Source: Paraburkholderia eburnea
GTDB lineage: Bacteria > Pseudomonadota > Gammaproteobacteria > Burkholderiales > Burkholderiaceae
Length of the DNA: 64,000 nucleotides
NCBI RefSeq assembly: GCF_002917095.1
Contig: NZ_PQGA01000014.1
Span: forward strand, 62,001 to 126,000
Direction of reading: 5' to 3'
The stretch's first letter is position 1; each line of letters opens with the position of its first letter. The notes under the pieces were generated by a model. The model ran no database searches and had not been told where the DNA came from. It saw only the letters and a list, made by a program, of their open reading frames with translations. Of the stretch, positions 1 to 7,896 are shown piece by piece. The position numbers and the translations under genes were made by a program.

Positions 1-43
1 CGTAACCGTTGTGCCGTCCGGCTGGCTCGCCATCTTTCGCGTT

Positions 44-55
44 ACGTTATATCAT
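44..55 (+). promoter_or_regulatory. Possible Zur/Fur-like half operator upstream of znuA
   Basis: A short AT-rich patch containing GTTATATCAT lies about 100 bases before the znuA start, in otherwise GC-rich DNA. It resembles part of the GTTATA-type boxes bound by Zur. Only one half is convincing, so this is a weak inference from position and base composition. Confidence 0.25.
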
Positions 56-156
56 CTCGCCTTCACGGATTTTTGCCTTCTCCGGGCGGTCCGGCGGCTT
101 ACAGACTGTCATCCGGAACCCGTTCTCACGCCTCGCTTTTCGTCAAGGATAGAACC

Positions 157-1101
157 ATGCTCGCATTCACCCGCGCGACGCTGCGCACGCCCATCGTCCG
201 TTCGGTCCGTTCGGCCATTTCGGCGCTTGCTGCCGCGGCCGCCCTTGGCGCGCTGTTCGGACCGGCAACCGCGCGCGCCGCCGACACGGCAATCACGGTC
301 GTGGCCGCCGAAAACTTCTACGGCGACGTGGTCAAGCAGATCGGCGGCGCCAATGTGAACGTGACGAGCATCCTGAGCAATCCCGACCAGGACCCGCACC
401 TCTTCGAAGCCAGCCCGAAGACCGCGCGCGCGCTCCAGCATGCGCGCGTCGTGGTGTACAACGGCGCGGACTACGATCCGTGGATGACGAAGCTGCTGGG
501 CGCGACCGCCGGCCAGAGCAATGAGGGCAACCCGCGCGCGATCATCGTCGCGGCGGACCTCGTCGGCAAGAAGCCGGGCGACAATCCGCACCTCTGGTAC
601 GACCCGCAGACAATGCCCGCCGTCGCGCGCGCGGTGGGCGCGGCGCTCGACGCGGCAGACCCGGCGCACAAGAGCGTGTACGATGCGAACCTTGCAACGT
701 TTCTCGGCTCGCTCAAGCCGATCGACGCGAAGGTCGCCGCGCTGCGCGCGCAGTACAAAGGCCAGCCGGTGACGGCGACGGAGCCGGTGTTCGGCTATAT
801 GTCGGATGCCATCGGCCTCGACATGCGCAACCTGCGCTTCCAGTTGGCGACGATGAACGACACCGAAGCCAGCGCCTCCGATATCGCCGCTTTCGAGCGC
901 GATCTGCGCGAGCGCCGCGTGCGCGTGCTGATCTATAACAGCCAGGCGACCGAGGCGCTCACGCGCCGCATGCTCGGCCTCGCGAAGCAGGCGAAAGTGC
1001 CGACGGTCAGCGTGACCGAGACGCAGCCCGCGGGCGTGAACTTCCAGCAGTGGATGCTTGCGCAGCTCGATTCATTGAGCCGCGCGCTCGCCACTAAATA
1101 A
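157..1101 (+). CDS. znuA: Zn/Mn-type ABC transporter substrate-binding protein (cluster A-I)
   Basis: This is the periplasmic metal-binding protein of a ZnuABC-type importer, 314 residues. The start at 157 follows an AAGGAT ribosome site and gives a Tat/Sec-like leader with an ARA-A cleavage region near residue 41. Two expected ligands are visible: His81 in DPHLFEASP and His145 in NPHLWYDP. The third position reads TEPVFGYM, so the usual ZnuA histidine is Glu209, as in Mn-binding PsaA/MntC proteins. The histidine-rich loop typical of ZnuA is absent. It is the first gene of an operon with the ATPase 37 bases downstream and the permease overlapping that. Zn is the default guess; Mn or mixed specificity is possible. 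Confidence 0.9.
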   Translation: MLAFTRATLRTPIVRSVRSAISALAAAAALGALFGPATARAADTAITVVAAENFYGDVVKQIGGANVNVTSILSNPDQDPHLFEASPKTARALQHARVVVYNGADYDPWMTKLLGATAGQSNEGNPRAIIVAADLVGKKPGDNPHLWYDPQTMPAVARAVGAALDAADPAHKSVYDANLATFLGSLKPIDAKVAALRAQYKGQPVTATEPVFGYMSDAIGLDMRNLRFQLATMNDTEASASDIAAFERDLRERRVRVLIYNSQATEALTRRMLGLAKQAKVPTVSVTETQPAGVNFQQWMLAQLDSLSRALATK

Positions 1102-1138
1102 GCATCAAACAACACGCAGTCAGCAGGGAACAGAAGCA

Positions 1139-2074
1139 ATGACAGAAGCCGCGCCCGCTTCTCACCAGTCGTCTCAGCAGTCGAACCACCGCGCCCCGCA
1201 GCCGGTGCTCACGCTCGCGGGCGTGACGCTCTCGCTTGGCGATCGCACGATCCTGCGCGACGCCAATTTCGCGGTGAACCAGGGCGAGTTCATCGGCGTG
1301 CTCGGGCCGAACGGCGCGGGCAAGACCACGCTGATGCGCTCGATCCTCGGCCTCGTCCCCGCCTCGCACGGCGCGATCCGCGTGCTCGGCGAGCCGGTGG
1401 CGCGCGGCAATCCGAAGATCGGCTACATGCCGCAGACGCGCACGGCGCTCGCGAGCCGCCGCATCCGCGGGCGCGACTTCGTGGCGATGGCCGCCGACGG
1501 CCACCGCTGGGGGCTGCCGCGCGCCGACGCCGCCACGCGCGCCGACGTCGAGCGCGTGCTCGATCTCGTGGGCGCGACGAAGCTGGCCGATCGTCCGCTG
1601 TCCGAACTCTCCGGCGGCGAGCGCCAGCGCCTCTTGCTCGCGCAATGCCTGCTGGGCGACCCCAAGCTGCTGCTGCTCGACGAGCCGCTCATCAGCCTCG
1701 ACCCGCATCATCAGCGCGGCGTGGTCGAACTCGTGCGGCGCGTGCAGCGCGAACTCGGCATTGCGGTGCTGTTCTCGGCGCACGAACTCAATCCGCTGCT
1801 CAACGCGCTCGACCGCGTGCTGTATCTGGGCAATGGCGTGGCGGCGCTCGGCAGCGTCGACGAGGTCATCACCGCGCCGGTGCTCTCGCGCCTCTATGGC
1901 TCGCCCATCGAGGTGATGCGCATGAAGGGGCGCATTTTCGTGATGTCGGGCGATGTCGAGGTCGAAAAGCACGACCACGAACATGAGCACGACCACGATC
2001 ACGGCCATGCCCACAGCCACGCGCATTCGCCCGATCACAACAACAACGCCCACGGCCATTCGCACGATGCTTGA
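1139..2074 (+). CDS. znuC: Zn/Mn-type ABC transporter ATP-binding protein with His-rich C-terminal tail
   Basis: This is the cytoplasmic ATPase of the metal importer, 311 residues. Walker A (GPNGAGKT) lies at residues 56-63, the ABC signature (LSGGE) at 157-161, Walker B (LLLLDEP) at 177-183 and the switch histidine at 215. The fold ends near residue 275. It is followed by a tail of about 35 residues made mostly of His, Asp, Glu and Ser in alternating HDHEH/HGHAHSH patterns, which would bind metal. Such tails are more familiar on the substrate-binding protein, which lacks one here. The last eight bases overlap the start of znuB (ATGCTTGA), implying translational coupling. Confidence 0.93.
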   Translation: MTEAAPASHQSSQQSNHRAPQPVLTLAGVTLSLGDRTILRDANFAVNQGEFIGVLGPNGAGKTTLMRSILGLVPASHGAIRVLGEPVARGNPKIGYMPQTRTALASRRIRGRDFVAMAADGHRWGLPRADAATRADVERVLDLVGATKLADRPLSELSGGERQRLLLAQCLLGDPKLLLLDEPLISLDPHHQRGVVELVRRVQRELGIAVLFSAHELNPLLNALDRVLYLGNGVAALGSVDEVITAPVLSRLYGSPIEVMRMKGRIFVMSGDVEVEKHDHEHEHDHDHGHAHSHAHSPDHNNNAHGHSHDA

Positions 2075-2849
2075 CTACGATTTCATGGTGAACGCCTTCG
2101 CGGCGTCGGGCATCGTCGCGGTGCTCGCGGGCATCGTCGGCTACTTTCTGGTGATGCGCGGACAGACCTTCGCGGGTCACGCGCTCTCGCACGTGGGCTT
2201 CACGGGCGCGACGGGCGCCGTGCTGCTGGGCGTCTCGCCGATGTGGGGCATGGTGGGCTTCACGCTCGCGGCGGGCGTGTCGATGGGCGCGCTCGGCGAA
2301 AAACTCGCGGGCCGCGATGTGGCCATCGGCGTGATTCTTTCGCTCGCGCTCGGCTTCGGCCTGCTGTTTCTGCACTTCTTCACCGCCTACGCCACCCAGG
2401 TCACGTCGCTGCTGTTCGGCAACGTGCTGGGCGTGAACCGCGACACGCTCGGCGCGCTCGCGGCGCTCGCCGTGGCCAGCCTCGCGGCGCTCGCGGCGAT
2501 CATGCGCCCGCTGCTGTTCGCTTCGCTGCAGCCGGAACTGGCCGAAGCCAAGGGCGTATCGCTGCGCCTCGTCTCGGTGCTGTTCCTGGCCATCGCGGCG
2601 CTCGCCGTGGCGGCCTGCACGCAGATCGTCGGCGTTTTGCTGGTGTTCACGCTGATGGTCGGCCCCGCCGCCGCCGCGCAGAACCTCACGACGCGCCTGT
2701 CCGCCGGGCTCGTGCTCGCGGCGCTGCTCGCGCTGGCGCAGGCGTGGATCGGCGTTGCGCTCGCCTACTACACCGACTGGCCCACGAGCTTCTGGATCAC
2801 CGCCCTCGCCGCGCTGGTCTATGGCGCGAGCCTGATCGGGCGGCGTTGA
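2067..2849 (+). CDS. znuB: Zn/Mn-type ABC transporter permease
   Basis: This is the inner-membrane permease of the ABC-3 family, 260 residues with about eight hydrophobic segments. It begins with MLDYDFMVNAF, and the ATG overlaps the znuC stop codon, the usual arrangement in this operon type. The family hallmark region (FAGHALSHVGFTGA followed by a glycine-rich helix) is present near residues 35-50. It forms the channel through which metal delivered by the binding protein enters the cytoplasm. Longer open reading upstream lies inside znuC and is not needed. A strong hairpin terminator follows about 40 bases downstream. Confidence 0.92.
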   Translation: MLDYDFMVNAFAASGIVAVLAGIVGYFLVMRGQTFAGHALSHVGFTGATGAVLLGVSPMWGMVGFTLAAGVSMGALGEKLAGRDVAIGVILSLALGFGLLFLHFFTAYATQVTSLLFGNVLGVNRDTLGALAALAVASLAALAAIMRPLLFASLQPELAEAKGVSLRLVSVLFLAIAALAVAACTQIVGVLLVFTLMVGPAAAAQNLTTRLSAGLVLAALLALAQAWIGVALAYYTDWPTSFWITALAALVYGASLIGRR

Positions 2850-2883
2850 GCCAATCCGCCACGATTCAGATTCAAACGGCTCC

Positions 2884-2924
2884 GAAAAAAACGGCGTTGC
2901 ACCGAAAGGCGCAACGCCGTTTTT
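2884..2924. terminator. Bidirectional intrinsic terminator between znuB and the patatin gene
   Basis: Perfect 10-bp stem ACGGCGTTGC (2891-2900) pairs with 2911-2920. An A-run precedes it and a T-run follows, so it can work on both strands between two convergent genes. Confidence 0.88.
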
Positions 2925-2957
2925 GCATTCGGCGTTGCCGATGCCCGTCGAGACGCG

Positions 2958-3947
2958 TCAACCGTCGCTCATGATGAGACGCAGGCGGCGCGACTCATCG
3001 GCATTCGCGAGCAGATCCTCGAAGCGCTGATCCGCCAGCCGCGTGAGCGCCGCCGTGGCGTCGGGCGTGGCGATGTCGAGACCGCGCAGCACGTCCTGAT
3101 CCGCGCCCGCATCGCTGTTCAGATGCAGATAGCGCTCGCGCAATTCGCGCGCGCAAGTGGCCTGCGCCATGCGCTCCTGCGCCTCCATGCTCAGCGCGAG
3201 CGCGGGCTGCGCCCAGGCGAAGCCGCGCAGCGGCAGACGGCTGGGCACGCTGCGATGGCGCACGCCCGTGGTGCCGACGCTCAACATGCGCACCGGCACG
3301 CCGCGCCGCTGCGCCTGGTTCAACGCGTGCGCATCGGGGCAATTCGCCGCGAGTCCGCCGTCCACATGCCAGTCGCCGTCGAGCAGCATCGCCGGGAAAT
3401 GCGCGGGCGCGGCCGAGCTTGCGCGCGCCGCTTCGAGCAGCGTGCAGGTATCGGCGTCATCGCCCGCCAGCCCACGGCTGCGCAACAGGCGCAACTCGCC
3501 CAGCGACCAGCTCACGGTCGTGAGCATGAGCGGCTTGTCGATCTCGCTCAGACGCTTGCCCGCCCAGCCATCGAGACAGGCGACGATGGCCAGTTCGAGC
3601 GGTTCGGCTGAATAGACCTTCTCGCTGAAGAGCTTGCGCAAGGCGCTGCCGAAGAGCTTCGGAAAAATCGTCGGCCCCCACTGCGCGAGCATCGCGTGGA
3701 GTTCGCGCGCGCTCACGCCCGCGGCAAGACCCGCCGCAAGAATGCCGCCCACGGAAGTCCCCGCGATCAGATCGAAACGCTCACCAATCGGCGCTCCCTC
3801 ATTGCCAAAGCGCTCGCTTTCCTCGATGCGCGCGAGCAGCCGCGCCGTGTAGAGGCCGCGATAACCGCCGCCCGACAGGCTCAGCACACGCGTGCAGGCG
3901 GGCGCCGGGGTAAGCCGGCCGTCGGGCACCCGGAACTGGTCGTCCAA
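2958..3947 (-). CDS. Patatin-like phospholipase, CapV-like, third gene of a TA operon
   Basis: This is a predicted lipid acyl hydrolase of the patatin fold, 329 residues, with no signal peptide, so presumably acting on the inner membrane from the cytoplasm. The anion-hole loop GGGYRG is at residues 26-31, the nucleophile elbow GTSVG at 63-67 (Ser65) and the catalytic Asp in VDGG at 196, so the Ser-Asp dyad is complete. The LSLSGGGYRGLYTARLL opening resembles CBASS phospholipase effectors such as CapV; this resemblance is from memory. Its start is a TTG only four bases after the PIN-gene stop, so translation is probably coupled; GTG at 3932 is an alternative. No CD-NTase gene is in the window. 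A housekeeping lipase role cannot be excluded. Confidence 0.85.
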   Translation of the reverse strand: MDDQFRVPDGRLTPAPACTRVLSLSGGGYRGLYTARLLARIEESERFGNEGAPIGERFDLIAGTSVGGILAAGLAAGVSARELHAMLAQWGPTIFPKLFGSALRKLFSEKVYSAEPLELAIVACLDGWAGKRLSEIDKPLMLTTVSWSLGELRLLRSRGLAGDDADTCTLLEAARASSAAPAHFPAMLLDGDWHVDGGLAANCPDAHALNQAQRRGVPVRMLSVGTTGVRHRSVPSRLPLRGFAWAQPALALSMEAQERMAQATCARELRERYLHLNSDAGADQDVLRGLDIATPDATAALTRLADQRFEDLLANADESRRLRLIMSDG

Positions 3948-3951
3948 GGGC

Positions 3952-4410
3952 TCAAGCCTCGAGCAGGGACACGACTTCCACCTGGAGCTTGCGCAGCTCG
4001 CGGTGATACGTCTCCTCCGGCTCGACCAGCGTGCAGCCGTTGGCGACCGCCGTGGCGATCACCATCCGCGTGTCCTGGCCGACCGCATGGCGCTGCCCGC
4101 TCTTCTCGATTTCGAGCGGATGATGACCGCGCCACTGCTCCCACTCGGCGGCCTCGTTTTCGGCGAACGGCAGCAGCACTGAGCCGTCGTCCACGAGCGC
4201 CGCGAGACGCGCTTCGAGCGTCTTTCTGAACGCCGCGCGGCGCGGCTCGCTAGTCTTGTGCTGGGCGATCACCTGGCGCGCGGCCGCCACGCTGATGACG
4301 CTCAGATTGATGTCGCGCGCCTTCACGCCGCCTTCGATCCATTTACGCGAGGCGGTGTCTTCGATGCACATGTCGATGAGCGTATTGGTGCCCAACAGGA
4401 ATCTCGGCAT
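3952..4410 (-). CDS. PIN-domain-like toxin (VapC-type), first acidic residue substituted
   Basis: A 152-residue protein with PIN-fold features: an N-terminal strand and motif LLGTNTLID (residues 5-13), and a late motif GQDTRMVIATAVANGCTLVEPE that matches the conserved D-x-x-IAA-A---G-TLVT region of VapC nucleases. In canonical VapC the first motif is LDTN; here the Asp is Gly7 (codon GGC). One of the metal-binding acids is therefore missing and nuclease activity may be reduced or absent. It lies 27 bases after the antitoxin gene and four bases before the patatin gene on the same strand. Calling it a toxin rests on the fold plus the upstream antitoxin-like gene. Confidence 0.7.
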   Translation of the reverse strand: MPRFLLGTNTLIDMCIEDTASRKWIEGGVKARDINLSVISVAAARQVIAQHKTSEPRRAAFRKTLEARLAALVDDGSVLLPFAENEAAEWEQWRGHHPLEIEKSGQRHAVGQDTRMVIATAVANGCTLVEPEETYHRELRKLQVEVVSLLEA

Positions 4411-4437
4411 GAACGGCCTATGTTGTTCCAGTGAGTT

Positions 4438-4821
4438 TTAGCGCGGCACGCGGTAGTGATCCTCGGCGTCGATGGACACGTCGCGCGGCAGCTTGCCGGT
4501 AGCGCTCACCGATGGCAGTCCGGCGAACACTTCCGCCACGGTGCGGTCGCTGACCGTGTTGGACATGAGCGCGACGGCCTGCTCCAACCCGAGGATGATG
4601 AACGGCTCCGGGCCCTGATTGACGATCTCGACCGAACCCGACTTCACGCGCTTGAGCACGCTCGAATAATTCGTCTTGAAGGCCGAGATGGGCGTGCCGG
4701 CGGCGTTGACGTCGGTGGCGCCCACGCGCGCGGCGATCGCCTTCACGGCCGCCTGGAAATCGACCATGCGTCGCTCGGCGGTTTCCTTGCTGGCTTTCGG
4801 ATCGATGAGGGATGCGGGCAT
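4438..4821 (-). CDS. Phd/YefM-like antitoxin
   Basis: A 127-residue protein. The middle (about residues 43-80) has the Phd/YefM pattern ISAFKTNYSSVLKRVKSG followed by a strand and QGPEPFIILGL, equivalent to the K/R-x-G-x-P-x-x-V-L hallmark. Proteins of this family bind DNA with the N-terminal fold and neutralise the toxin with the C-terminal segment. An extra 40 or so N-terminal residues precede the core, longer than usual. It is the first gene of the operon, and a promoter embedded in an inverted repeat sits immediately upstream, as expected for autoregulation. Confidence 0.72.
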   Translation of the reverse strand: MPASLIDPKASKETAERRMVDFQAAVKAIAARVGATDVNAAGTPISAFKTNYSSVLKRVKSGSVEIVNQGPEPFIILGLEQAVALMSNTVSDRTVAEVFAGLPSVSATGKLPRDVSIDAEDHYRVPR

Positions 4822-4843
4822 GGCCGTGTACTCCAGAAAAAGA

Positions 4844-4880
4844 TCAACCTGACCAGATGATAGTACCAGGTTGACCAGAT
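4844..4880 (-). promoter_or_regulatory. Candidate autoregulatory operator of the TA-patatin operon
   Basis: Perfect inverted repeat TCAACCTG (4844-4851) and CAGGTTGA (4867-4874), 15 bases apart. Overlapping it is a direct repeat TGACCAGAT at 4850-4858 and 4872-4880, spaced 22 bases, two helical turns. One arm lies in the promoter spacer and the other near the expected transcription start. Confidence 0.6.
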
Positions 4881-4885
4881 ATCAA
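4857..4885 (-). promoter_or_regulatory. Sigma70-type promoter of the TA-patatin operon
   Basis: On the minus strand, TTGATA (4885-4880) is followed after exactly 17 bases by TATCAT (4862-4857); each differs from consensus at one position. The antitoxin ATG is about 40 bases downstream. The spacer contains one arm of the inverted repeat. Confidence 0.65.
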
Positions 4886-4907
4886 AGTTTCACACGGGGT
4901 CGGGTGC

Positions 4908-5753
4908 TTACTTCAGCAGCACGCGCGCGTGATGCGCCAGATGATCCTCGATGAAGCTCTGGATGAAGAAATAGCCGTGATCGTAGCCCTCGTGACGGCG
5001 CAGCGTGAGCGGCTGGCCCGCCGCCGCGCAGGCGGCTTCGAACACGTCCGGGTTGAGCTGGTTCGCGAGGAAGTTATCGGCCAGACCCTGATCGACGAGG
5101 ATGCCTTCCTCGAACTTGCGCGCCGCATGACCGACGAGTTCGCTGGCGTCGTATTGCTTCCACGCCTCACGGTCGTCGCCCAGATAGCCCGAGAACGCCT
5201 TCTCGCCCCACGGGCAGCGCGTGGGCGCGGCGATCGGCGCGAACGCCGAGACAGATCGATAGATCTGCGGATTGCGCAGCGCGAGCGTGAGCGCGCCATG
5301 CCCGCCCATCGAGTGACCGAAAATGCCCAGGCGTTCGCCGTCGATGGGCAGATTCGCAGTCACCGCTTCGCGCAGTTCGTCGCGCACGTAGCTGCCCATG
5401 CGCCAGTGCTTCGACCACGGCTCGCGCGTGGCGTCGAGGTAGAAACCCGCGCCCACGCCGAAATCCCAGGCGTCGGCTTCGCCCGGCACGTTCGCGCCGC
5501 GCGGGCTGGTGTCCGGCGCGATCAGCGCAATGCCGTGCTGCGCGGCGAAGCGCTGCGCGCCCGCCTTGATCGGAAAGGTCTCTTCCGTGCAGGTCAGGCC
5601 CGCGAGATAGAACAGCCCCGGCACCTTCTGCGTGCGCGCCTGCGGCGGCAGATAGACCGAAAAACGCATCGGCAGGCCGATCGTTTCCGAATCGTGCTTG
5701 TAGATGCGCTGCACGCCGTCGTAGCAGGCGTGTTCTTCAATCAGGATCAGCAT
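4908..5753 (-). CDS. fghA: S-formylglutathione hydrolase
   Basis: Hydrolyses S-formylglutathione to formate and glutathione, the second step of glutathione-dependent formaldehyde detoxification in the cytoplasm. It has 281 residues, the usual family length. The nucleophile elbow GHSMGG places Ser148; the acid is probably Asp226 in DQGLADNF, and the base His259 in YDHGY. The family signature FYLAGLTCTEE is near residues 48-58. Start at 5753 follows GGAG; the open frame extends 84 codons further upstream but lacks family similarity there. The usual partner, a class III alcohol dehydrogenase, is not adjacent; the neighbour 53 bases upstream is xylulokinase. Confidence 0.93.
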   Translation of the reverse strand: MLILIEEHACYDGVQRIYKHDSETIGLPMRFSVYLPPQARTQKVPGLFYLAGLTCTEETFPIKAGAQRFAAQHGIALIAPDTSPRGANVPGEADAWDFGVGAGFYLDATREPWSKHWRMGSYVRDELREAVTANLPIDGERLGIFGHSMGGHGALTLALRNPQIYRSVSAFAPIAAPTRCPWGEKAFSGYLGDDREAWKQYDASELVGHAARKFEEGILVDQGLADNFLANQLNPDVFEAACAAAGQPLTLRRHEGYDHGYFFIQSFIEDHLAHHARVLLK

Positions 5754-5806
5754 GGTTTCTCCGTTGATACCGTTTTCTTCGTGTTCAGTGTGTTGATCGA
5801 TGGTGC

Positions 5807-7291
5807 TCACGCGGCGGGAAACCACGTCCGCACGCGGCCATAAAGATCGATGAAGCGCGCGTAGCGTTGTGCGAGCGCGGCGTCCTCGCGCGGCTGCGCC
5901 ACACGCGTGGACGCGGGCGCGAGCGCCGCGAGTTCGTCCATGCGCCAATGTCCGCTCGCCACGCCGCCCAGCAGCGCCGCGCCGCGCGTGGCGGCGTTCG
6001 GACAATCGATGGCGTCGAGCTGTGCGCCAAGCACGTCGGCGAGCAGTTGCCGCCAGCGCGGATCGACCGAGCCGCCGCCCGCGAGCTTGAGCGTCGCGAT
6101 AGCCGCATCGGACGTGCCGCCGGCCTTCGCCTCACGCAAGGCTTCGAGGCCCGCGCGCAACGCAAAGGCCACGCCTTCGAAGGCGGCGCGCATCAGCACG
6201 CCGCGCGTGTCGCCGATACCCGCGCCGAGCCAGCCGCCGCGCGCCGCCGGGTCGAGCCACGGCGAGCGCTCGCCGCTCAGATACGGCAGGAAGGCGAGCG
6301 TGGGCGACGAAGGCGCGGCGAACGCGTCTTCATACGCTTGCGCCCAATCGTAGGCGAGCCATCCGCGCGCCGCTTCGAGCGCGACGCCCACGTTCTGCAT
6401 CGCGGCCATCGCATACCAGCCGCCGCTCGCCGAGCGATAGCGATGCAGGCCCTGCCACACAGACGGCGCGGGCGGCGCCGTGCGCGCGGTGACGAGAATC
6501 TGGCCGCCCGTGCCGGTGGTGAGCAAGGCGTCGCCGTCTTCGCGCAGACCGCTGCCGAGCGCCGCACACGGCGTATCGCCCGCGCCCGTCGCGAGCACGA
6601 CGCCTGCGGGCACGCCGAGCGCCTGCGCGGCATCGGCGTCAAGCGTGCCGCTGGCCGCGCCCGATGGCGCGAGCGGCGCGAACCAGCGCGCGGGCAATCC
6701 CAGCCGCTCGATCAAGGCGAGATCCCACGCGCCATCGGGCGCCGCCAGCGCCGTCGCGCAGGCATCGGACGGGTCCGCGACAAACGCCTCCCGCGCCGCC
6801 CCCGCGAGCCGCACGCGCAGCCAGTCCTTCGGTTGCAGCGCCCAGCGCGCGGCATCGGCTATCGCGGGTTCGTGTTGCAGCAGCCAGCGCAGCAGCGGCC
6901 CCGCCATGCCGGGCGCAACGGGATTCGACGCCGCGCCTTCGGTGTCCTCGGCCCAGGCATCGAGCAAGCCGCGCGCGCGCGTGTCGGGCCACAGCATCGC
7001 GGGACGCAACGCGCGGCCCGCCGCATCGGTGAGCACGACGCCGTGCATCTGCCCGGAGAAGCCGATGCCGCGCACCGCCGCGCGCTCGCTCCCGGGCAGC
7101 CGCGCACAGGCTTCGACGAGCGCGCGCCACCAGCGCTCGACATCGATTTCGGCCCAGCCGGGCTGCGGCGTATCGAGCGTATAGGCGACGCTGGCGACGG
7201 CGCGCTCGACGCCCCACTCGTCGACGAGCGCCACTTTGAGCGAACCGGTGCCAAGATCGATGCCGAGAAAGCGCGTCTGCGATGCGTTCAT
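5807..7291 (-). CDS. xylB: Xylulokinase (FGGY family)
   Basis: Phosphorylates D-xylulose to xylulose 5-phosphate with ATP, feeding the pentose phosphate pathway. It has 494 residues. The N-terminal FGGY phosphate motif LGIDLGTGSLKV (residues 9-20), the GFSGQMHG substrate loop and the C-terminal LKLAGGGSVDPRWRQLLADV ATP-site region are all visible. The start at 7291 places the fold right at the N-terminus as in relatives, though the ribosome site is weak. No sugar transporter or isomerase gene lies beside it, so the sugar it serves (xylose, xylitol or another polyol) cannot be read from context. A related FGGY sugar kinase is the alternative. Confidence 0.88.
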   Translation of the reverse strand: MNASQTRFLGIDLGTGSLKVALVDEWGVERAVASVAYTLDTPQPGWAEIDVERWWRALVEACARLPGSERAAVRGIGFSGQMHGVVLTDAAGRALRPAMLWPDTRARGLLDAWAEDTEGAASNPVAPGMAGPLLRWLLQHEPAIADAARWALQPKDWLRVRLAGAAREAFVADPSDACATALAAPDGAWDLALIERLGLPARWFAPLAPSGAASGTLDADAAQALGVPAGVVLATGAGDTPCAALGSGLREDGDALLTTGTGGQILVTARTAPPAPSVWQGLHRYRSASGGWYAMAAMQNVGVALEAARGWLAYDWAQAYEDAFAAPSSPTLAFLPYLSGERSPWLDPAARGGWLGAGIGDTRGVLMRAAFEGVAFALRAGLEALREAKAGGTSDAAIATLKLAGGGSVDPRWRQLLADVLGAQLDAIDCPNAATRGAALLGGVASGHWRMDELAALAPASTRVAQPREDAALAQRYARFIDLYGRVRTWFPAA

Positions 7292-7896
7292 GCTAGATGG
7301 TGGAGAGAGGATTGAGACCGCGCGCGGGGTGTCGAAGACTGGATCGCGACGGCCAAAGCAGCCATGATAGCGATACCGTTTGTCCGTCGCGAGCCATCCG
7401 CGCAAGCGAATGGCACAGCGGGTGAATCGATGCGGATTCGACCCAGTTCGCACGCGTTCACAGCCTGTTCGCGGGTTAACCCGTGGACTTGGCGAGCGAT
7501 GCAAAATGGCTCATATGCGCCACGCGAAATAGACATCATAAGAACGCGACCATGTGCGCTGCGCCTCGCCGCCCCTTCGTCCAGCATCGGCGAGACGCCT
7601 GGCGTCACGCGGACATCGTCGCGTGCGCCCTCCCCCAAAAGCCCCGCAATCCTTTCCAGCGCCTGAAAAGCGGCCTTAACGCCGTCTGACAGCGCCGGGC
7701 GCACTCCGCCGCGACGCGCCGCAGCATCGCCGCGCGCCCATCCCAATAGTTGGTACGGCCCCGATAAAGCGCGTCAAACCGGCCGCGCGCATATCGCCCC
7801 CGGAAAGCACGGAATAGTCCCCAGTGGTCTTGTTGCTTATTTTCGTCCCGCATACCTTGGAGGCCATATTCCCAAACGAAGATGGAGAGAGACGAC
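7292..7896. other. 605-bp divergent intergenic region between xylB and the NCS2 permease
   Basis: No convincing gene. It must hold the two divergent promoters. The clearest element is a perfect 12-bp palindrome CGGGTTAACCCG at 7472-7483, of the type bound by LacI-family regulators, and a smaller GAATC-GATGCG-GATTC repeat at 7423-7438. Open frames here have atypical composition and no ribosome sites. Confidence 0.5.
7472..7483. promoter_or_regulatory. Perfect 12-bp palindrome, candidate repressor operator
   Basis: CGGGTTAACCCG is identical on both strands and lies about 190 bases upstream of xylB and 410 upstream of the permease. The shape suits a LacI/GalR-family operator, but no such regulator is in the window. 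Confidence 0.35.

Noticed and set aside
7288..7746. A 152-codon minus-strand frame between xylB and the NCS2 permease
   Set aside because: No domain, no ribosome site, and it overlaps the divergent promoter region.
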